A stretch of DNA of 64,000 nucleotides from Erythrocercus mccallii. Taxonomy: Eukaryota > Chordata > Aves > Passeriformes > Dicruridae. Numbering within the stretch: position 1 is the stretch's first letter; the number at the start of each line of letters is the position of its first letter. Made by a program: the position numbers and the translations under genes. The stretch covers positions 62,001 through 126,000 of the forward strand of contig VZRG01001684.1 of assembly GCA_013397435.1 (NCBI GenBank), read 5' to 3'. Of the stretch, positions 48,901-62,709 are shown in pieces. The notes below the pieces were generated by a model. That model was not told where the DNA came from, ran no database searches, and saw only the letters and a program-made list of their open reading frames with translations.

Positions 48901-51900
48901 CCAGTTCTGTCTCTTCCTGCTTGTGTCCCAGTACTAAACATGTTGATGCTAGCTTTTGAGGCCAGTTTGTGAACTTTGTAGTCATGGACATTTGGGGATG
49001 AGGACATTTCAGTATAAAAGTGGTAGTTCTACTCTTTTTTTTTTATTTCTAGATTAGCATCTGACATACTCCTTGAGAAGCATGCAGTTTATAATCTCTT
49101 AAATAAAACAACATGCTCACTTGTTTTACCTTACATGTGCTCAACAAATAATAAAGCAGTAATTGTGGTGTGATCATCACCAAACAAACAATGCTATAGA
49201 GACTTCCAATCCACTTAGCTTTGCAGGTAATTCATCCACTTACAGAATTTTGAGTCTTGGGATGCATTTTGCCTTCTCTATTGTGAAGAAATGTTTATGA
49301 TTTCATCATTTTTGTCTTCTCCCATCTCTTAATTTTGTTCATGTTTTCTGTTAGTTCCTTTCTTCTGGGAGAGAGTGGCTAGGAAAGCTGATACATAGCA
49401 GATCCCCTGAAGAGAAGTAAGGAGTGGAGAGGAAGGAATGGTTGTCTCTAAGGGTTTTTTTCTGGGAGGTGGTTTTAGTATCTCTCTCTCTGTTTTACTC
49501 TTTTTCTTTTCTTTAAAGTGACTTGTTTCCTGCTCTTGCTGCCACAACCATCTGGCATTAGGTGCTCCTGTGCTCTTCTCCTGGATGTGACTGCTGCATG
49601 TGACTCATGTTGCTCAACCATTACATGGTCACTATCTGCCATTCAGCAACTGAATTATGAGTTCCGTGGCAGGTAGCTGGCCAAGAAGAGATTTAGTGAC
49701 AATGTGGATTACTCATGGATCTCCCATGCTGGCAGTGTACAGCCTGGATCCAGACTTTTGGGGGCTCTTATGGGGGACATTTGGTGTTTTGGATGGTGTA
49801 TATGCACTGGTCTTTATTTAAAATTTGCATTCTCAGTTCTAATGTTGAGGAGTAGATGAGGGAAGGAAATTAGTATTTAGAAAGGCAATGTGCCACTGAT
49901 ACAGTATTTGGATCAATCTGCATGTTTAATCTGGAGTATATAAGTGGCCCTATTTCTTGTCTAATAGGCAGGTACTTCTATCTCAGCAAAACCTTGCATC
50001 TATTCTGGGACCCCAAAAGACCATAGTGTTGGGGAGGAAAGGGAAAAGGATATGTAGGGTCAACCTTAAGAGTCCCTTAAAACCTGTTAGCTGGGGTTAT
50101 GACTCTTGAATGTATGGAGCAAAGTTTAACATTGTTATGAAAAAGACACATGGTTTCTGTTACTCTTACTTGTGAGTTTGAGTGAGGTTTTTTCTTTGGT
50201 GTTAGTGGTGGTTTTTTTAAAGAGCAGTGCTTTCTCTTTCTGAGGCTAACTTTCTGCCTTTCCTGATGCTCTTTGTATTAGTGAACAATAATAATCATCA
50301 CTGCCTTGGGTCTTTGTTCCTTTTATAGACTCTTCTAAAAATTCATTCTACTTTTGCGACAAAAGCCTACAGTGAACTAGCCTTGGCTGGGATGAAGGTA
50401 ATTTTCCTTATGGGAGCTGGTAGAATGGGAGTAGGGCGCAGCTGGGTGGGGCTGGGGATGAGAGCAGCCATAGTTTTAACTGTTTGTCTGACTTCTAACA
50501 ACAAATGCAACTGAAATATTGACCTAAGGGTCTAAGGATGATAATGGGATAGCAGTGTGTATGTTTGTTTTACACATTTGATCACTTTCAGTGCTTACAG
50601 AAGAGAAGAAATGAGAACATCATGAAGCTTTTGATAATTGCCTAAGAGAATGAAATATGGTTGAGGGCAGGAAGAGGGGTGGCACTGAAACCGAGAGGAC
50701 TGTTTTCCTGCTAAATGATGCTTTAGTCTGCTCTGGTCTTTGTGTGATGCTGTGCAAATCATGAGTTTTCTTTGTTTTGAAAATGAAGGGGTGAGTGGGA
50801 ATAATGGAAGTATTTTCTCACATTTCCCTTATTTACATTCCATGAAAAGTAACAAAGCGGCAGGAAATTCACTACCTTTTATTTCCTTGAATGTTTGCTT
50901 AAGAAACAGAATATGCTGAAGTGCAGTGAGTATAAAATTACGTAATGCATTGCAAACATGGGGATATTTTTAGCATCCATCCCATAGGTCTGTCAAGATT
51001 TAGCACTGAACTGCTGTGAAAGTTGAATGGCATTGCAGATTACAGCATTGACCTTCAAAATGTAACTATATAATGACCAGAAATATACCTCATTCTCCCA
51101 GTGCTTCATCTGATTTCTGTATCTCACAGCTGCAGTGGAGAAAATAAGATAATTTGCAGGACATCTGTGTGATAGTACCTCTGTGTTTCTTTTTCTGTTC
51201 CCTCAACCCTACCTTTTCCCAGCATTGTAAAACTTCTCCTGATGGAAGCTTAATTCTCATAAAATACTTTGTTATTTTGTACTTAAAATTTGAAACAAAA
51301 ATGCTTTCACTAGACAAATCTTCAGCTTCCCTTCCAGACTTACCAAATATAGGGAAAAGAGGTTTCATGGAACAGTTTGATAAGCTTTTGAAATTGTAGG
51401 CTGAGCAAGTCCAGTTTGTCACCTCATCTTCATACTCTGATTCAAATAATAACAAAATCACCTAAAGGCTACAGATTGCTTTATAATTAAGACCTGGTGA
51501 GGTTTACCCGTATCCTCAAGTTGCTTAAGAGCAGAGTTTGTAAGTGACTGATACTTTGTGCACAAAGGGCAAATATCTGTGGGCCTGGATGTTCTAGGGA
51601 GGCCAATGATAAGGTATCAGAGAGATTACACTAGAGCTTTGGAGACTGGGAGCATCTGATTATTATTTTGGCTTTGTCCACCGTACTTTAATATTGTTTA
51701 GAATCTTTTGCTGTCTCTCTTCCTCTCCTCTCAAGTAAACGTACACCTTGTGCTTATGGGGGTTTTTTATTGTTGTTGTTGTTTTGTTTTATTTTCATTT
51801 TGACAACAAGTTCCTATCTAGGAACTTTGTGTTTCTGTTAAAATCAAGATGTTATTAGCTGGTATAGCAAGGAGGCAAATGACCTCAGAAGTGCTCTCCA

Positions 51901-54900
51901 GCTGACTGACTGTGCTGAGCTACTTAATTGCAATTGTATGAATTCTGTGCTCTTGGCTGCACTGGGTTGACTGGAAGATTAAATTGCTCATGTCTGCCTT
52001 TCCCATGAGTAGAGCTATACTGCTTCTGTAGTGGCAAATTCATTTATCTTAGAAAAGATGTAAATAAAAAAGATTATAAATACCATTATTGTCACTTCTT
52101 TAATACCAAGTAGTTTTAAATTGCAATCTCATTCAAGATTCCAGGTTGAAAAAAGAATTATTAAAGTTCTAGCTAGGAAACTGTGTGAAATTACATTTAG
52201 GGATTATTCTTCACTTTTTTTCCCCTGTGTCATTAAACATCCTCTGATAAGCAACTTGTATTTCCCTGCAAAGGCAGGCTTATTTAACTGTTGGATGAAG
52301 ACTGTGTCTGGGTTTGCAAAGCAAAAGGATTGAAGGGAAGAGGGAATACATGAAAAAAAGAGGAAGGAAAAATTAAATACTGAGTTGAATGGAGCTCTCT
52401 GAGAGAGAGCTGACCTCTCAGTGGCTGAGGTGAGAAAATTGGATATGGAAAGAAAAGGAGTGTTAACCTTAAGTCAGAGGAGAAGAAGCCTTTCTATTGT
52501 AACTGGATAAAAGCAAAGAGTTTTGTGCTCTGTAGGAAGGAAAAGAATGAGATTTTTTTAAAAAATAAGATGCAAATGGTGAGGCAGAAAAATGAAAATG
52601 CCTTCAGCCAGAAATTACAATTTCTTTAGTTATTAGTAAAGGTAGAAACTCACCATTTACCTCATATGTGCGAATATATGAGGCAACTCTTGTGATATGG
52701 GAAATATGCCCACAAGTGTCTCTATGCATGTGAGTAACTGGAGTAAAATCCTGGTCCTGTTGATGCAAGTCAGCATTTATATCTACATAGTTTGGCAACA
52801 GTTTTCCAAATGTTTTGGGTATTTTTCCAGGACCTGTAAACTGCAACACTGAGTGCTTGTTCATTCTTATGTAGCATGGTAGCATCAAAGTTGTCTAACA
52901 GTGCATGATCATCTTGTAGTGGCACAGTGACAAAAAGATAATTTGTTATTTTATATTTTCTTGAAAAGGAGGGTTCTAGGTGGAAGGCTTCAGATTTTGT
53001 CACTTATCCAGTTGCTCTACTATGTCTCTAAGTACTATTGACAAACTTGCACTTGCATAGAGGTACAAATTTTAGTGCCAGAGGGGTCTGTGGTAATCAT
53101 CTGGTTTGGCTTCCTGCATTGTGAGGGTAGGAGAACTTGTTCTATATTTATATACTGTGAATTCCAAACCTCTCTCCAACCTGAGCTTTACTGTAGTTCT
53201 CTTTGTAGGTGTAAGATCATACTTCTGCAGAAATCATTTCTCTAGAATGTCAGCAAGGACTTCCTTTGTCTTGGAAAGCTGTTACTTGAAAAATGATGCA
53301 TTTATTCCATATTCTTGTCCAGGTTTTAAATACTTCCATTATGCCTAAATATGTTGGTGGAATCTTTTGTCAATGTTCTCTAAACCAGTACAGGAAAAGA
53401 GATTTATGTTTCTACTTTATATGTACATGTGTTCATATATACAACACTAGAATTTGTTTTATGTAAATTAAATCATTCCTTTTTGTGCAAGGACAGTGTT
53501 TGCTTCTGTTTGGTTTACTTAAGGGTATCAGCTGTGGGTATTTGCAGAATTCTGCAAATTCATCTCTACCAATTATTTTCTCATCATGGGCCAACTCTTC
53601 TGCTTAAGAGATGCTAATAATATTGCACTGTCCTATTCTGTTCTTTTTAAGAAGCCAAGACAGAAAAAATCTTTCCAATCATTGGTTACTCCGACTAAAA
53701 AATGTCAGACTTTGGCTGTGACTGTTATCCTGCCTAATAAACAGTGTATCAGAAAATGGCAACAGTGGTGAATCAAATTTTTATCTGTTCTTTGACTGGG
53801 CTGTGAATTATTCTATGGAATGGAAACTGCATGCTGATATGGCCTTGAGATTCTGAATTTTGCTTCTCCTATATAATTTTCAGCAGGAAGATAATGCAGA
53901 GAGCAGTCTTATTTTTAATCTATAATTTTCAGAAATGGGATTAAAAATTATGAGATTATCACCATTTGCTTGAAGGGAAAAAATGCTTCATTTATCATGC
54001 CCTGTTCCCTAAGTCAAGGAGGGGAAGATGGGTTGTGAGACAGTGTTCCAAGTGCTAACAAAAAGGAGTTAAGATTAGGCAATTTCCTATCTTCGTTACA
54101 ATTTTTATCATGAGAGGAATTAATGAGCCATTATTATTTTCTCACTAAAGGCTTTTTTGTCATTACAATGAGAATAGAAAGATTTTTGTGATCTCTCTAC
54201 TTACAATAGTAATTTGTCTTGCTCTGGCCTTTCTGGCAGTCTGTTTTGACTGACCTGCCATAGCATCTCTTATTCCAGACCTGCAGGGAATGAGGTAGGA
54301 TGATAGGTTGACAAGCCACAGCAAGCTTGGACAGCTAGAAAGGTCATTGTATCCTAGTGTGCTGGATATAAAGGCTGTGTGTGTTCTCATCACTCACTCT
54401 GCAGTTGGCAAAGTTGACAGTCATGGAGTGGGGTAGCTCAGGAGGGACAGCCTGTGCTCTGGGAGGTACTGGCCCTGGATTTTGCACTCAGTTCTGTTGC
54501 TGAGCTTTTTTGCTTGCTCTGGCGGGTAGATTCCTCTCTTCCACATCAAAGATGTTCCCTCCCTTTTGTTCTCCCTCTCTGTTGTACTTGATGTGTTTCA
54601 ATTAGGGTTAAGTTGGTATTTGTACCTCAGACTACATGTATGTATGTCCACACCAGCATGCAACGCTATGGATACTTAAGAGTTACACTGTGAAACTACT
54701 TTCTGTACATTATGTAAGTGGAGAATGTTCTTAAACATGTTTTGAAATATATTGTTGTGCATCAGCTTATTCTTAGAACTTCAGTTATGTAAAATGTCTT
54801 ACATGTGTAGTACTACAAAACCTGCATGAATTGTCACTTAACCATATAGAACTGCAGACAGTGCAGTAAGCAATGAAATACTGTGGTGGGGGTATGCCCA

Positions 54901-57900
54901 AAACAGGGTGGAATTATAAAAGGGCTGCAAGGTATAAGAGGAACCTCATTCCCTTACTTCACTGCACTCAAATCTGTTGAGGTAATTCCAATCTGCATTC
55001 CCTATTTTGCAGCCTTATCGAACCAAGTTCTTGAGACGTTAGAAGGGACTGTGTTAATGTACATGATTCTCTCCTGTTCTGCCTGAGGATTATGTGTCTT
55101 GTCCTTCATGTTCTCATGCTATCAGATGGTGCATTTAAATGGCAGGTTGAACTGAAGTGTGAAAGGTGCTCAAGCTAATCACAATTTGTAAGATATCTCT
55201 GCAGGTGTTTCATAGCTATAGCATGGAAATGCTAAAGGCTTAATTGACTGAGTGTGTAACAAGAACAGGAAATGACACAATGGCAATTCATTTCCTCAAG
55301 GAATACAGTGGGAACACAGTCTGTAGCAACCTTAATTAGATTTTCAGTTAAACATTTTTAGCAAGGATGGGAAGTTCAGCTAATTGAATCTGTTCTAATT
55401 TCCATCCTCCTGTTTGTCATTTTTTGCTCTTCTTTTTGGGACATCTATCAAAGCTCTCATTGTTCTCTGCTCATTGCAGTATGTGATGACAGATGGCAGG
55501 CAACATGCTGATGTGCGGGGTAGCTACACATAAGCCATAGGAGCTCCCACCTGTCTTCATTATCATGAAACTGAACTGGATCCACTCCAGTGGCTTATGA
55601 CTTCCTTCATTTTCCCCTCTCCTCCCAGTCTTCATCCATTTTAATGTGAGAATAAATTCATTCTGTGTAAATAATACCCAAAATGTTTATCTGCTGTTGC
55701 AAAAATCTGTAGAAAGTCTAAAAAAATGTGGTGTTCTGCCCAGAAGAGATGCAAGTCCAAATAACCATCAGTTTTTAGCATCCTTACATAGTAAGGATAA
55801 TTAGTACTATACACCGTAGTAACTTTTTTTCCTTCTTTTTTTTCTGCCTGTGTCTGGCTGATGGAGTACCAGTTAATGCACAGGTATCTTGTTTTGGCAC
55901 CTGTTGGTCTGCTGATTTCAAATGCGAATTCTCCTCACTTTAACAGAGAGAGTATAACTAAGTCACAAATTAAAAGCACTTAAAAGTGCTTTCTGAATTA
56001 GAGATGTGTAAAGAAATATGCCAGCTTTCTTTAGAGGGTAAAAGTGCTACACAGAATTGTGAAATTATCTTTGGCTGCTGTATGCAAGCGTGATTTTTCT
56101 GAAACTGATACAGCTTTTCTGGAATGTTACTTGAATACCAATTTTAGTTGCATTTTTCTCTCTCACTTTCTTTTTTAATTTTCCATAGGGAGAAGTGTCT
56201 CCTTCCTCTTCAACTGGCTCTGGAATCGAAGAGCATGAAGCTGGCCCAACAGGCTCTAGCAGGGATGCAGGTATGGATTTAGAGTGGGAGTGTGTTGGCA
56301 GGCAGTGGATGTCACAAAAATCTAAGCTTTTCTTTTGAAAAATACTACAGAAAAAGCATCTGTCCTTGGGTGAACCTAACAATAATGTTCATGTTTCTGT
56401 TCAGAAGTTAAGATGCAAGTAAAGTCTGGTGATTTTGTAGAAGCTAAAAATATTTTGCAGATAAGTGGGAGGTCCTGGATTTTAACATTGAAATGTAGAT
56501 GTACTCATCCTTGTGGGCCCTGTTCTACTCCCATAAAAGTTTGCCACTGCTAAGCATCTTAGAAATTAGGCTGTGACTTGCTGTTTTCTTTGATTAGAAA
56601 ATAGAACAGCAGTGCTTGGAAAATGGAGAGGTTAATAGAGGATCTGGGACCTGTGTTCTTTATGTGTGTGTACTTTTCTGGGTTTTTAGTACACTGAAAA
56701 CAGTAGAAACAGCATCTGATTTGGAAGTCTATGAAATTGCAGAAGAAAACAGCAGTGCAGCACAAGCAACAAAAAGTGTCTCCTGGGTTTGACAGTATAA
56801 AAACTAAAGCAGTTTACTGTTCTTTTAATTGGACAAATAAGTACAAGTCAATAAATGCTTATCACTAGGGGGATGCTAGTTGTGGAAAAGGCTGGCACAC
56901 TGCTGCGGCGTAAAATCCATTTTTCAAAAAGAAATTTTTCCCTTGGAGGGCCAGAATGAAGTTGTTCTGGGAATATAAGGATGTGAGTGGATCACTCAAA
57001 TTCACTTAATCCAGTATATGAGGCGTCAGACACTTAGTTAGAGAATTCCCCATATTGTGGAATAGTGTGGTTGTAGAAGGGAAGGGCTTCTAAGATAACA
57101 AAGTGACTGGAGCATCTCTCCTATGAGGAAAGGCTGAGAGCTAGGACTGTTTAGACTAGAAAAGAGGTGTCTCCAGGACTGGAGACACCAGAACCTCTCT
57201 GGACAACCTGTGCTTGATCACCCTTACAGTAATGTTTTTTTCCTGGTGTTTAGAGGAAACTTTCTGTGTTTTAGTTTGTTCCCAGAGCTTCTTGTCTTGT
57301 CAGTGGGCATCACTGAAAAGTTCCTGTCTGTTCTCTTTGGAAGCACTCTTCAGATATTTATATATGGTGGTGAGATCCTCCCTAAGCCTTCTCTTCTCCA
57401 GTCTAAACAATCCCAGCTCTCAGCCTGTTCTCATAAGAGAGATGCTCCAGCCACTTTGTCATCTTAGCAGACCTTCCCTGGGCTCTCTCCAGCAGCTCCA
57501 TATCTCCCATCCTGAACTAAACATTCTTCTTTATATAGAATACCCCATTATTCTCATTGCAGATTGAATTAAATCTCATCAGGCTGTACATTGCTAAAAC
57601 ACTTAATATTCTGGTTTGGGAAATGCTTTAAAATGTTTTCAGTTAAACTCTGTCTGGCAGTTCAACTTTACCCACTCACTCTTTCCCTCTGAGAGGTATG
57701 GGACAGAGAATCAAAAGGGTAAAAGTGAGGACAGTTGTGGGCTAAGACAAAGTTTAATAGTGAAAGCAAAGCTGCATATGCAAATAAAAGAATATGTAGA
57801 ATTCGTTCATCACTTCCCTTGGAGCAGCAAGTGTCCAGCCATCTCTAGGAAAGCAGAGCTTCATCATGCTTAACAGTTGTGTTGGAAGACAAGTGCCTTA

Positions 57901-59441
57901 ACTCTGAATGTCTGTGTCCCTTCCACTTTCTCCTTCTTTGTCCAACTGTTGTTGCTAAGCAGTTTTGTATTGTTTGGGATATCCCACTGATCACATTGAG
58001 GTCAGCTGTCCCAGCTGTGTCCCCTGCCAAGCTCTTCTGTACCCCCAGCCTACTTGCTGGGGAACCAGTATGAGAAATAGGCAGTCTTGATGCTGCCTAA
58101 GCTCTGTTCAGCAATAGCAAAACATGAGTGTGTTATCAGTGCTATTTTGGTTACATATCCAAAACCCAGCAGTCTTTGAGCTCCTATGAAGAAATCTAAC
58201 ACTATCCCAGCCAAAACCAGTACAAGCATAGAAAATAAGAAGTAGGAGTGAACCAGTGAAGTACAGATTGTATGTAAGGTTGAAGCTGAGGATAAGCACA
58301 AAAGTGATGCAGAATGTAGAGAGGGAAGTGGGCTGCTTGAAGTCTCTACTAGGACAGAGCAAGGTTGTGTTCCTGGGATCTAAGACAAGCTAGTTTTGCT
58401 CTGTTGTGGGATCTTCTGAGAAGATAGGAGCTGGAAAAACACTTGTGTGGATACATCTCTTGCAAGATGCCTGCCACTAATAAGAGACACCCATGAAGAT
58501 GCTTACAGACTATATGGAAGAGGCATTTCTAGTAGAACTCCAAGGAAATAGTGCCATTGACTATGTCAGGAGATAGTTTCTGAGATACTGGGTAAAGTAA
58601 ATCTGATCAGTCTAAAATATCCAGTCTGAAGTTCAGTCAGTCTGTATTGAATTCAGTTCAACCAACCCAATGTTAGGATACGGAATTTTGGTATCACCTC
58701 AGCTAGGGTTGGTGTCTATGTGTGTTTGTGTTAGTCGCTTGTTAACTGTACTCTTCATCTGAGGACTTGATTGTATCCATTAATGGCCAACTTCTATATG
58801 ACACAAAACACATCTTGCCAGGGATCAGAAGTGTTGCCTCCACAGTACTTGTGCTCTGTACTCTATTGGAGTAATTGGGACGGTAGGTGATTGTCTCCTG
58901 TTGGGCAGGAGATCTGATAGCACTAGTTTAATGCCAGGATACTAGCTTCAGTGGGTTTTTAAAAATTTGTTGTTTTGATGATCTGGGGGGGCTTCAAAAG
59001 TTCCAGTCTCTCCCAGCTTCTAAAATAGTGAGAGATTTTGCTGAGGAAACTATTTGAATTATTGATTTATCAGTTACTGATCAGTCACTGGGGAAGTGGA
59101 ATGGTCAAAGATGATACTGGAATGGCAGCTGACATGACACAAATCTCCCAGTTTTGCTGTTTTTCTTATATTTTATATTATTTGATTAATTTGAAAATTT
59201 TACATGGAAAGCCTAACCACCCTAGTACCAAGCACTAATAGGTTTAGGTGCAGTACTTTGCAGAGGCAGTTTTTGTCTCAACCTGTACATTGCCATTTTC
59301 TCTCTGCAGAAGCTGTTGTCTGATGAGAGGTTTGTATCCGTGGAAACAGACTCAGATGAGAAACAGTTGCTTAATCAGATGCTGAATGCTGTCAAAGTGA
59401 CTCCTTCTCTCAATGAAGACCTGCAAGTTGAAGTGATGAAG
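42900..59441 (+). CDS. ARFGEF3 (BIG3), first four coding exons; continues past the window
   Basis: ARFGEF3 is a large (over 2000 residues) member of the BIG/GBF Sec7 family. Work in mammals links it to secretory-granule biogenesis in endocrine cells and to binding prohibitin-2 in oestrogen signalling; its Sec7 domain is considered atypical. Exons at 42900-42984, 44047-44098, 56189-56270 and 59310-59441 join in frame to give 117 residues. They begin MEEILRKLQKEASGSK and continue with KESCTWAIE, REKCLLPLQLALESK, LAQQALAGMQKLLSDERFVS, ETDSDEKQLLNQ and VTPSLNEDLQVEVMK, a near match to the human N-terminus. This is the start of the helical DCB-type region. The ATG has a strong context (A at -3, G at +4). 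The next exon was not found before 64000. Divergent orientation to PERP matches human. Confidence 0.95.
42985..44046 (+). other. ARFGEF3 intron 1
   Basis: This 1062-base intron is GC-rich at its start, within the CpG island, and AT-rich later. No other feature was seen. Confidence 0.85.
44047..44098 (+). CDS. ARFGEF3 exon 2
   Basis: This 52-base exon lies between a tgcag acceptor and a gtaaga donor. It encodes (E)TLDSPDAAIKIPPYQL. The KIPP core and flanking Leu match human, while the middle differs more than neighbouring exons. Confidence 0.9.
44099..56188 (+). other. ARFGEF3 intron 2
   Basis: This intron of about 12 kb contains a sense-oriented LTR at 47831-48785 and otherwise unique DNA. 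No other gene was recognised. Confidence 0.85.
47831..48785 (+). mobile_element. Solo LTR (ERVL-like), sense to ARFGEF3
   Basis: This element of about 955 bp begins tgaattgggtttgcatggcc. It carries a TATA-like tataatatattt-type box near 48005 and an AATAAA at 48596-48601, and ends near caacccactaaa. The flanks aattg (47826-47830) and aattc (48786-48790) suggest an imperfect 5-bp target duplication, so the right edge is approximate. It resembles a common avian LTR family; ORFs within it are not genes. Confidence 0.65.
56189..56270 (+). CDS. ARFGEF3 exon 3
   Basis: This 82-base exon has the acceptor ttttttaattttccatag and the donor gtatgg. It encodes REKCLLPLQLALESK and LAQQALAGMQ, strongly conserved with human. 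The junctions with exons 2 and 4 keep the frame. Confidence 0.95.
57087..57190 (+). mobile_element. CR1 LINE fragment, sense arm of an inverted pair
   Basis: The sequence ctcctatgaggaaaggctga and the following ctaggactgtttagactaga are CR1 in sense orientation. The segment is the mirror image of 57392-57468. Confidence 0.75.
57191..57545 (-). mobile_element. CR1 LINE fragment, antisense arm of an inverted pair
   Basis: Reads as reverse-complement CR1: ctctggacaacctgtgc-type, then ccttctcttctccagtctaa, cagctctcagcctgttctca and ccctgggctctctccagcag. The left edge is uncertain. Confidence 0.75.
59310..59441 (+). CDS. ARFGEF3 exon 4
   Basis: This 132-base exon encodes 44 codons in phase 0, between a tttctctctgcag acceptor and a gttagt donor (T rather than A/G at +3). 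It encodes KLLSDERFVSVETDSDEKQ through LQVEVMK, nearly identical to human. Confidence 0.95.
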
Positions 59442-61575
59442 GTTAGTGTTCCACACACGTCAGTGCTTGCAACAGAGGCTGCATGACTGAATGCTGGGGT
59501 TAGCAAATAAATTGGCTGTTGCCTTGAAAATTTTCATTTTAGGACAGTATTTGATTTCCTTTTCCTACTGGCAAATGTCAGTTTTTTTCATTTCTATCTT
59601 GTGTTTCCTTGGATTAAATAGGAGGTAGTTTACATTAAGATTCAGAATACTGGTGGTTCCAGTTTTAGCAAACTTAAGCAGGACAATCAATTTCTTCCAT
59701 GGGAGAGCACAGATAAATGACCTGTAGATCTGGAAATTTGTTATTGAGTTTTAGTGGTCTTGAGGTGGGCTGTGCACACTTGTAATTTTGTATTGTGGGC
59801 GCATAGGTGCTATGTAATTTGTTAGTTGTATTTTCTCTTTGTAAAATTCTAATGATGGAACATGATTTGTTTAGGCATCAAAGTGTCCCTGAACCAGTGC
59901 ATAAGGGAAATTATTGTTTTGTATACTCTGTCAGAACTTCCATTTCTAGGAATACTCCAGCATTCTCCTGTGTGCATGCGAGGAAGCTCAGCTGCCAGGA
60001 GGTACTGGTTTTGGGGGGGAGACTATACCAAAGTTCCTGTTTATTGTATGACTTAAAAGTCACTTTTCTGTATCAGTATTGGCAATACCTGTAATATTTG
60101 TACAAAGCAATATGATGGTGGACAGTTTTCAGATGTTTGGGTGTAAACTTTGTACTGCAGGGTTTGTGGATCATTGTCTGAAACCAGAAGGTTCCATTTT
60201 GGAACAAATCTGGTGGTCCTTTTTGCATGTTCATGATACCTAGTGCTAATTGATGTATTTGGATCTATTCCTTGACCATCCTTTATTTCGAAGTGCATAG
60301 ACTTTGTTTCTTCCATGTGACGTCTTAGTTCTAATGAATATATGTTATCCACTCTGAAACTGCTCTCTACAGGCTGTACACTTTACCACTGGAGGTGGAA
60401 TATGCACACAGAATGTGCAGAGGGGTGAACCTAGCAACAAAAAAGGAGTAGTATTTGTGTGGACTGTTACCTGTTTTATGGCAGCAGGCTTCTGCCCCAG
60501 GCTTAACTGATGACACCCTGATCTGCATTCCTAACCCAGCACACCTCCTTCCTGCCTCTTTTGTCTCTACAGAGGGTAAAGGAAAGAGTTACTTGCAATA
60601 CTGAACCAACAGGTCCCTCTTGGAATGCAGTGATTTTTTGCAAGTTGCTTTTTTTACATTCTTGAGTGTTACAGATTCTAAATCTGCAAGCACAGTTTCT
60701 TTGAAAGCCTTAATGTACATCTGTGAGGCAAAGCCCTCATACTAAGAAGAATGTGAACACTGTATTTTGCTACAGTTCTGAGTAAATATCTTCTCAAGTT
60801 ATCTTGACATGTGAGAAGCAAAAATAATTTCAAAACATCAAACCACAGAAAACCCAAGCCAAACCCTGGTATTTATGTATGCTTTTTTTAATTAGAAAAA
60901 CATCTTCTGTTCCAGTTTAAGTGCAAAAGAGAAAAGAGAACATAGTCTTAATTTCACTGAGTGAAATTTTGATGTGCAAATCCTTTTCCGAGAAGAATGT
61001 GTGTATGGTAAAAAACAGGCTACGACTTAACTTTACATTTTGAGAACAAAGCAAAATTCTATTCTGATTTAAATATTTCAAGAGACCAGAGGGCCAAAAC
61101 ATATTGTGATCTGGACAGTTAAAACTCAGATGCATTAGATCTGAGCCTTGCCTGACAGTCAAATCAAGCAGACATCTCTTCAGATTGTAACCTGAAGGTT
61201 ACGTATGCCGTTGGAACGCTTGAAAATGTTGTTGGCTAACCCAGGCCTGATGAATGGCTAGGGCCCTTGGTGGGGGAAGGAGAGAGATTTCTAGCAGCTG
61301 CTCTCAGCAATGTGATGTCCCTGGATCTGCTAAAATGTGTCCTCGAGACAGCTTATGATTGTACGTTAGACTGTGTTATTCCATATATAGGAGATAAAAT
61401 ACGTCTTTATGTAGCGCAGATAGATATTACACACTCCTGAGTGTGAGCAGGTTTGTGTAAAACTGTGTCATCTGTGGTGACAGCCTGGTTCTTTTTGACT
61501 CACTGCACAGTTGCACCAGTCTCACAGGTATTGAGAAGGTAACCATCAAAGATTGCACAAAAGCTTTTAGTCATG

Positions 61576-62219
61576 TGTCTTGGTTTAGGGCAAATTTGGG
61601 AGGAAACCTCCAAAGGGGTTCCTCTGGAAAGCAAACCCAAATGGACCCTCCCCCCTGCCAGTCTGGGGAAGTAACTTCCTCAAAGAAAAGTGGAAAAAGC
61701 TATTTATTTAACAAAGATACCTACAGGTAAAAAGAATGAATAATATGAAACAATAAAATGAATAATGAAACAATAAAACCTCTTGCTGCTCTGAAGAGAG
61801 ATGGCAAACTGAGAAAGTCCTTGCTGTGGTGTAGCTCAGTCTCTGAGTCCCGCTGGAGGTCCAGGCCCGGGGGGCCGCAGCTGCGAGCCCTCGGTGCTCC
61901 TCTGGGTTTTTAGTCCAGAGCAGATTTAAACAGTCTCAAGAAAAGGAAGAAAAAACCAGTCCAGGGAACTTCTCTGCCTCAGCTAGCTAAACTAACTAAA
62001 AGCACAGGAGATCTCTGTCCCACCACTGTCCGTACCTCCACGAACACACAGAGTCAGGAGTGAGGAATGCTGGGGGAGTTCAGGCAGTTCTCTCCAAACA
62101 AACTCCGCGCTTCTTTTCCCTGGTTCACGCTCAGAATCAGTCTTAAAGGTACAGGACTCAGTATACAGCACTAGCAGAACAGACGATTGGGGATACAGGC
62201 ATCATAAAGTCACCCTACA
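61576..62219 (-). mobile_element. Solo LTR, second copy of the 9018-9649 family
   Basis: This 644-bp element aligns along its length with 9018-9649, has TG...CA ends and an AATAAA on the minus strand (plus tttatt 61703-61708). Flanking bases (tcatg left, acttt right) do not form a clear target duplication. It lies antisense to ARFGEF3. Confidence 0.75.
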
Positions 62220-62709
62220 ACTTTATGCAAAATCAGTGTGAAAGTAGACATGCAGGAGTACAGAATTCACTGTAAGTTGCTGGTGTGTAAGCTCCTAAAT
62301 CACTTAAATGTGTTTAGGTTTTGGTTTGGGTTTTTTTAATCCTATCCAGAGTATCTCCTGCTGTTCCCAGTAAGAGTATACCAGAAATTTACACTTCACA
62401 TATCAAAAAAAATGCTTTGGATATTTATGCTAATGGTTTTTTGTGACTCACCAGTATTACAGATGGAAGTGTGAAGGGATCTGATTAGCTGAGGAGAGCA
62501 TTCTGTAAAGATGCTTTTTACATTCAGATGACTGCATCTTGGAATTGGCAGTGAAAGGAAGAACACAGGAAAGAGGTGCAAGGGCAGTTAGTTGCCTTGC
62601 TTCACTCTCTTTTGGGGCATGTCAAGTATTGTAAGGGCCATCCTTAGACAGGAACGGTATGAGTAGCTGTAATGGTTGCTGTAAATAAATCAAGAGGAGT
62701 GCTAGCTGG

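Larger units (their letters stand above)
56271..59309 (+). other. ARFGEF3 intron 3
   Basis: This intron of about 3 kb contains the inverted CR1 pair at 57087-57545. Nothing else was recognised. Confidence 0.85.
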
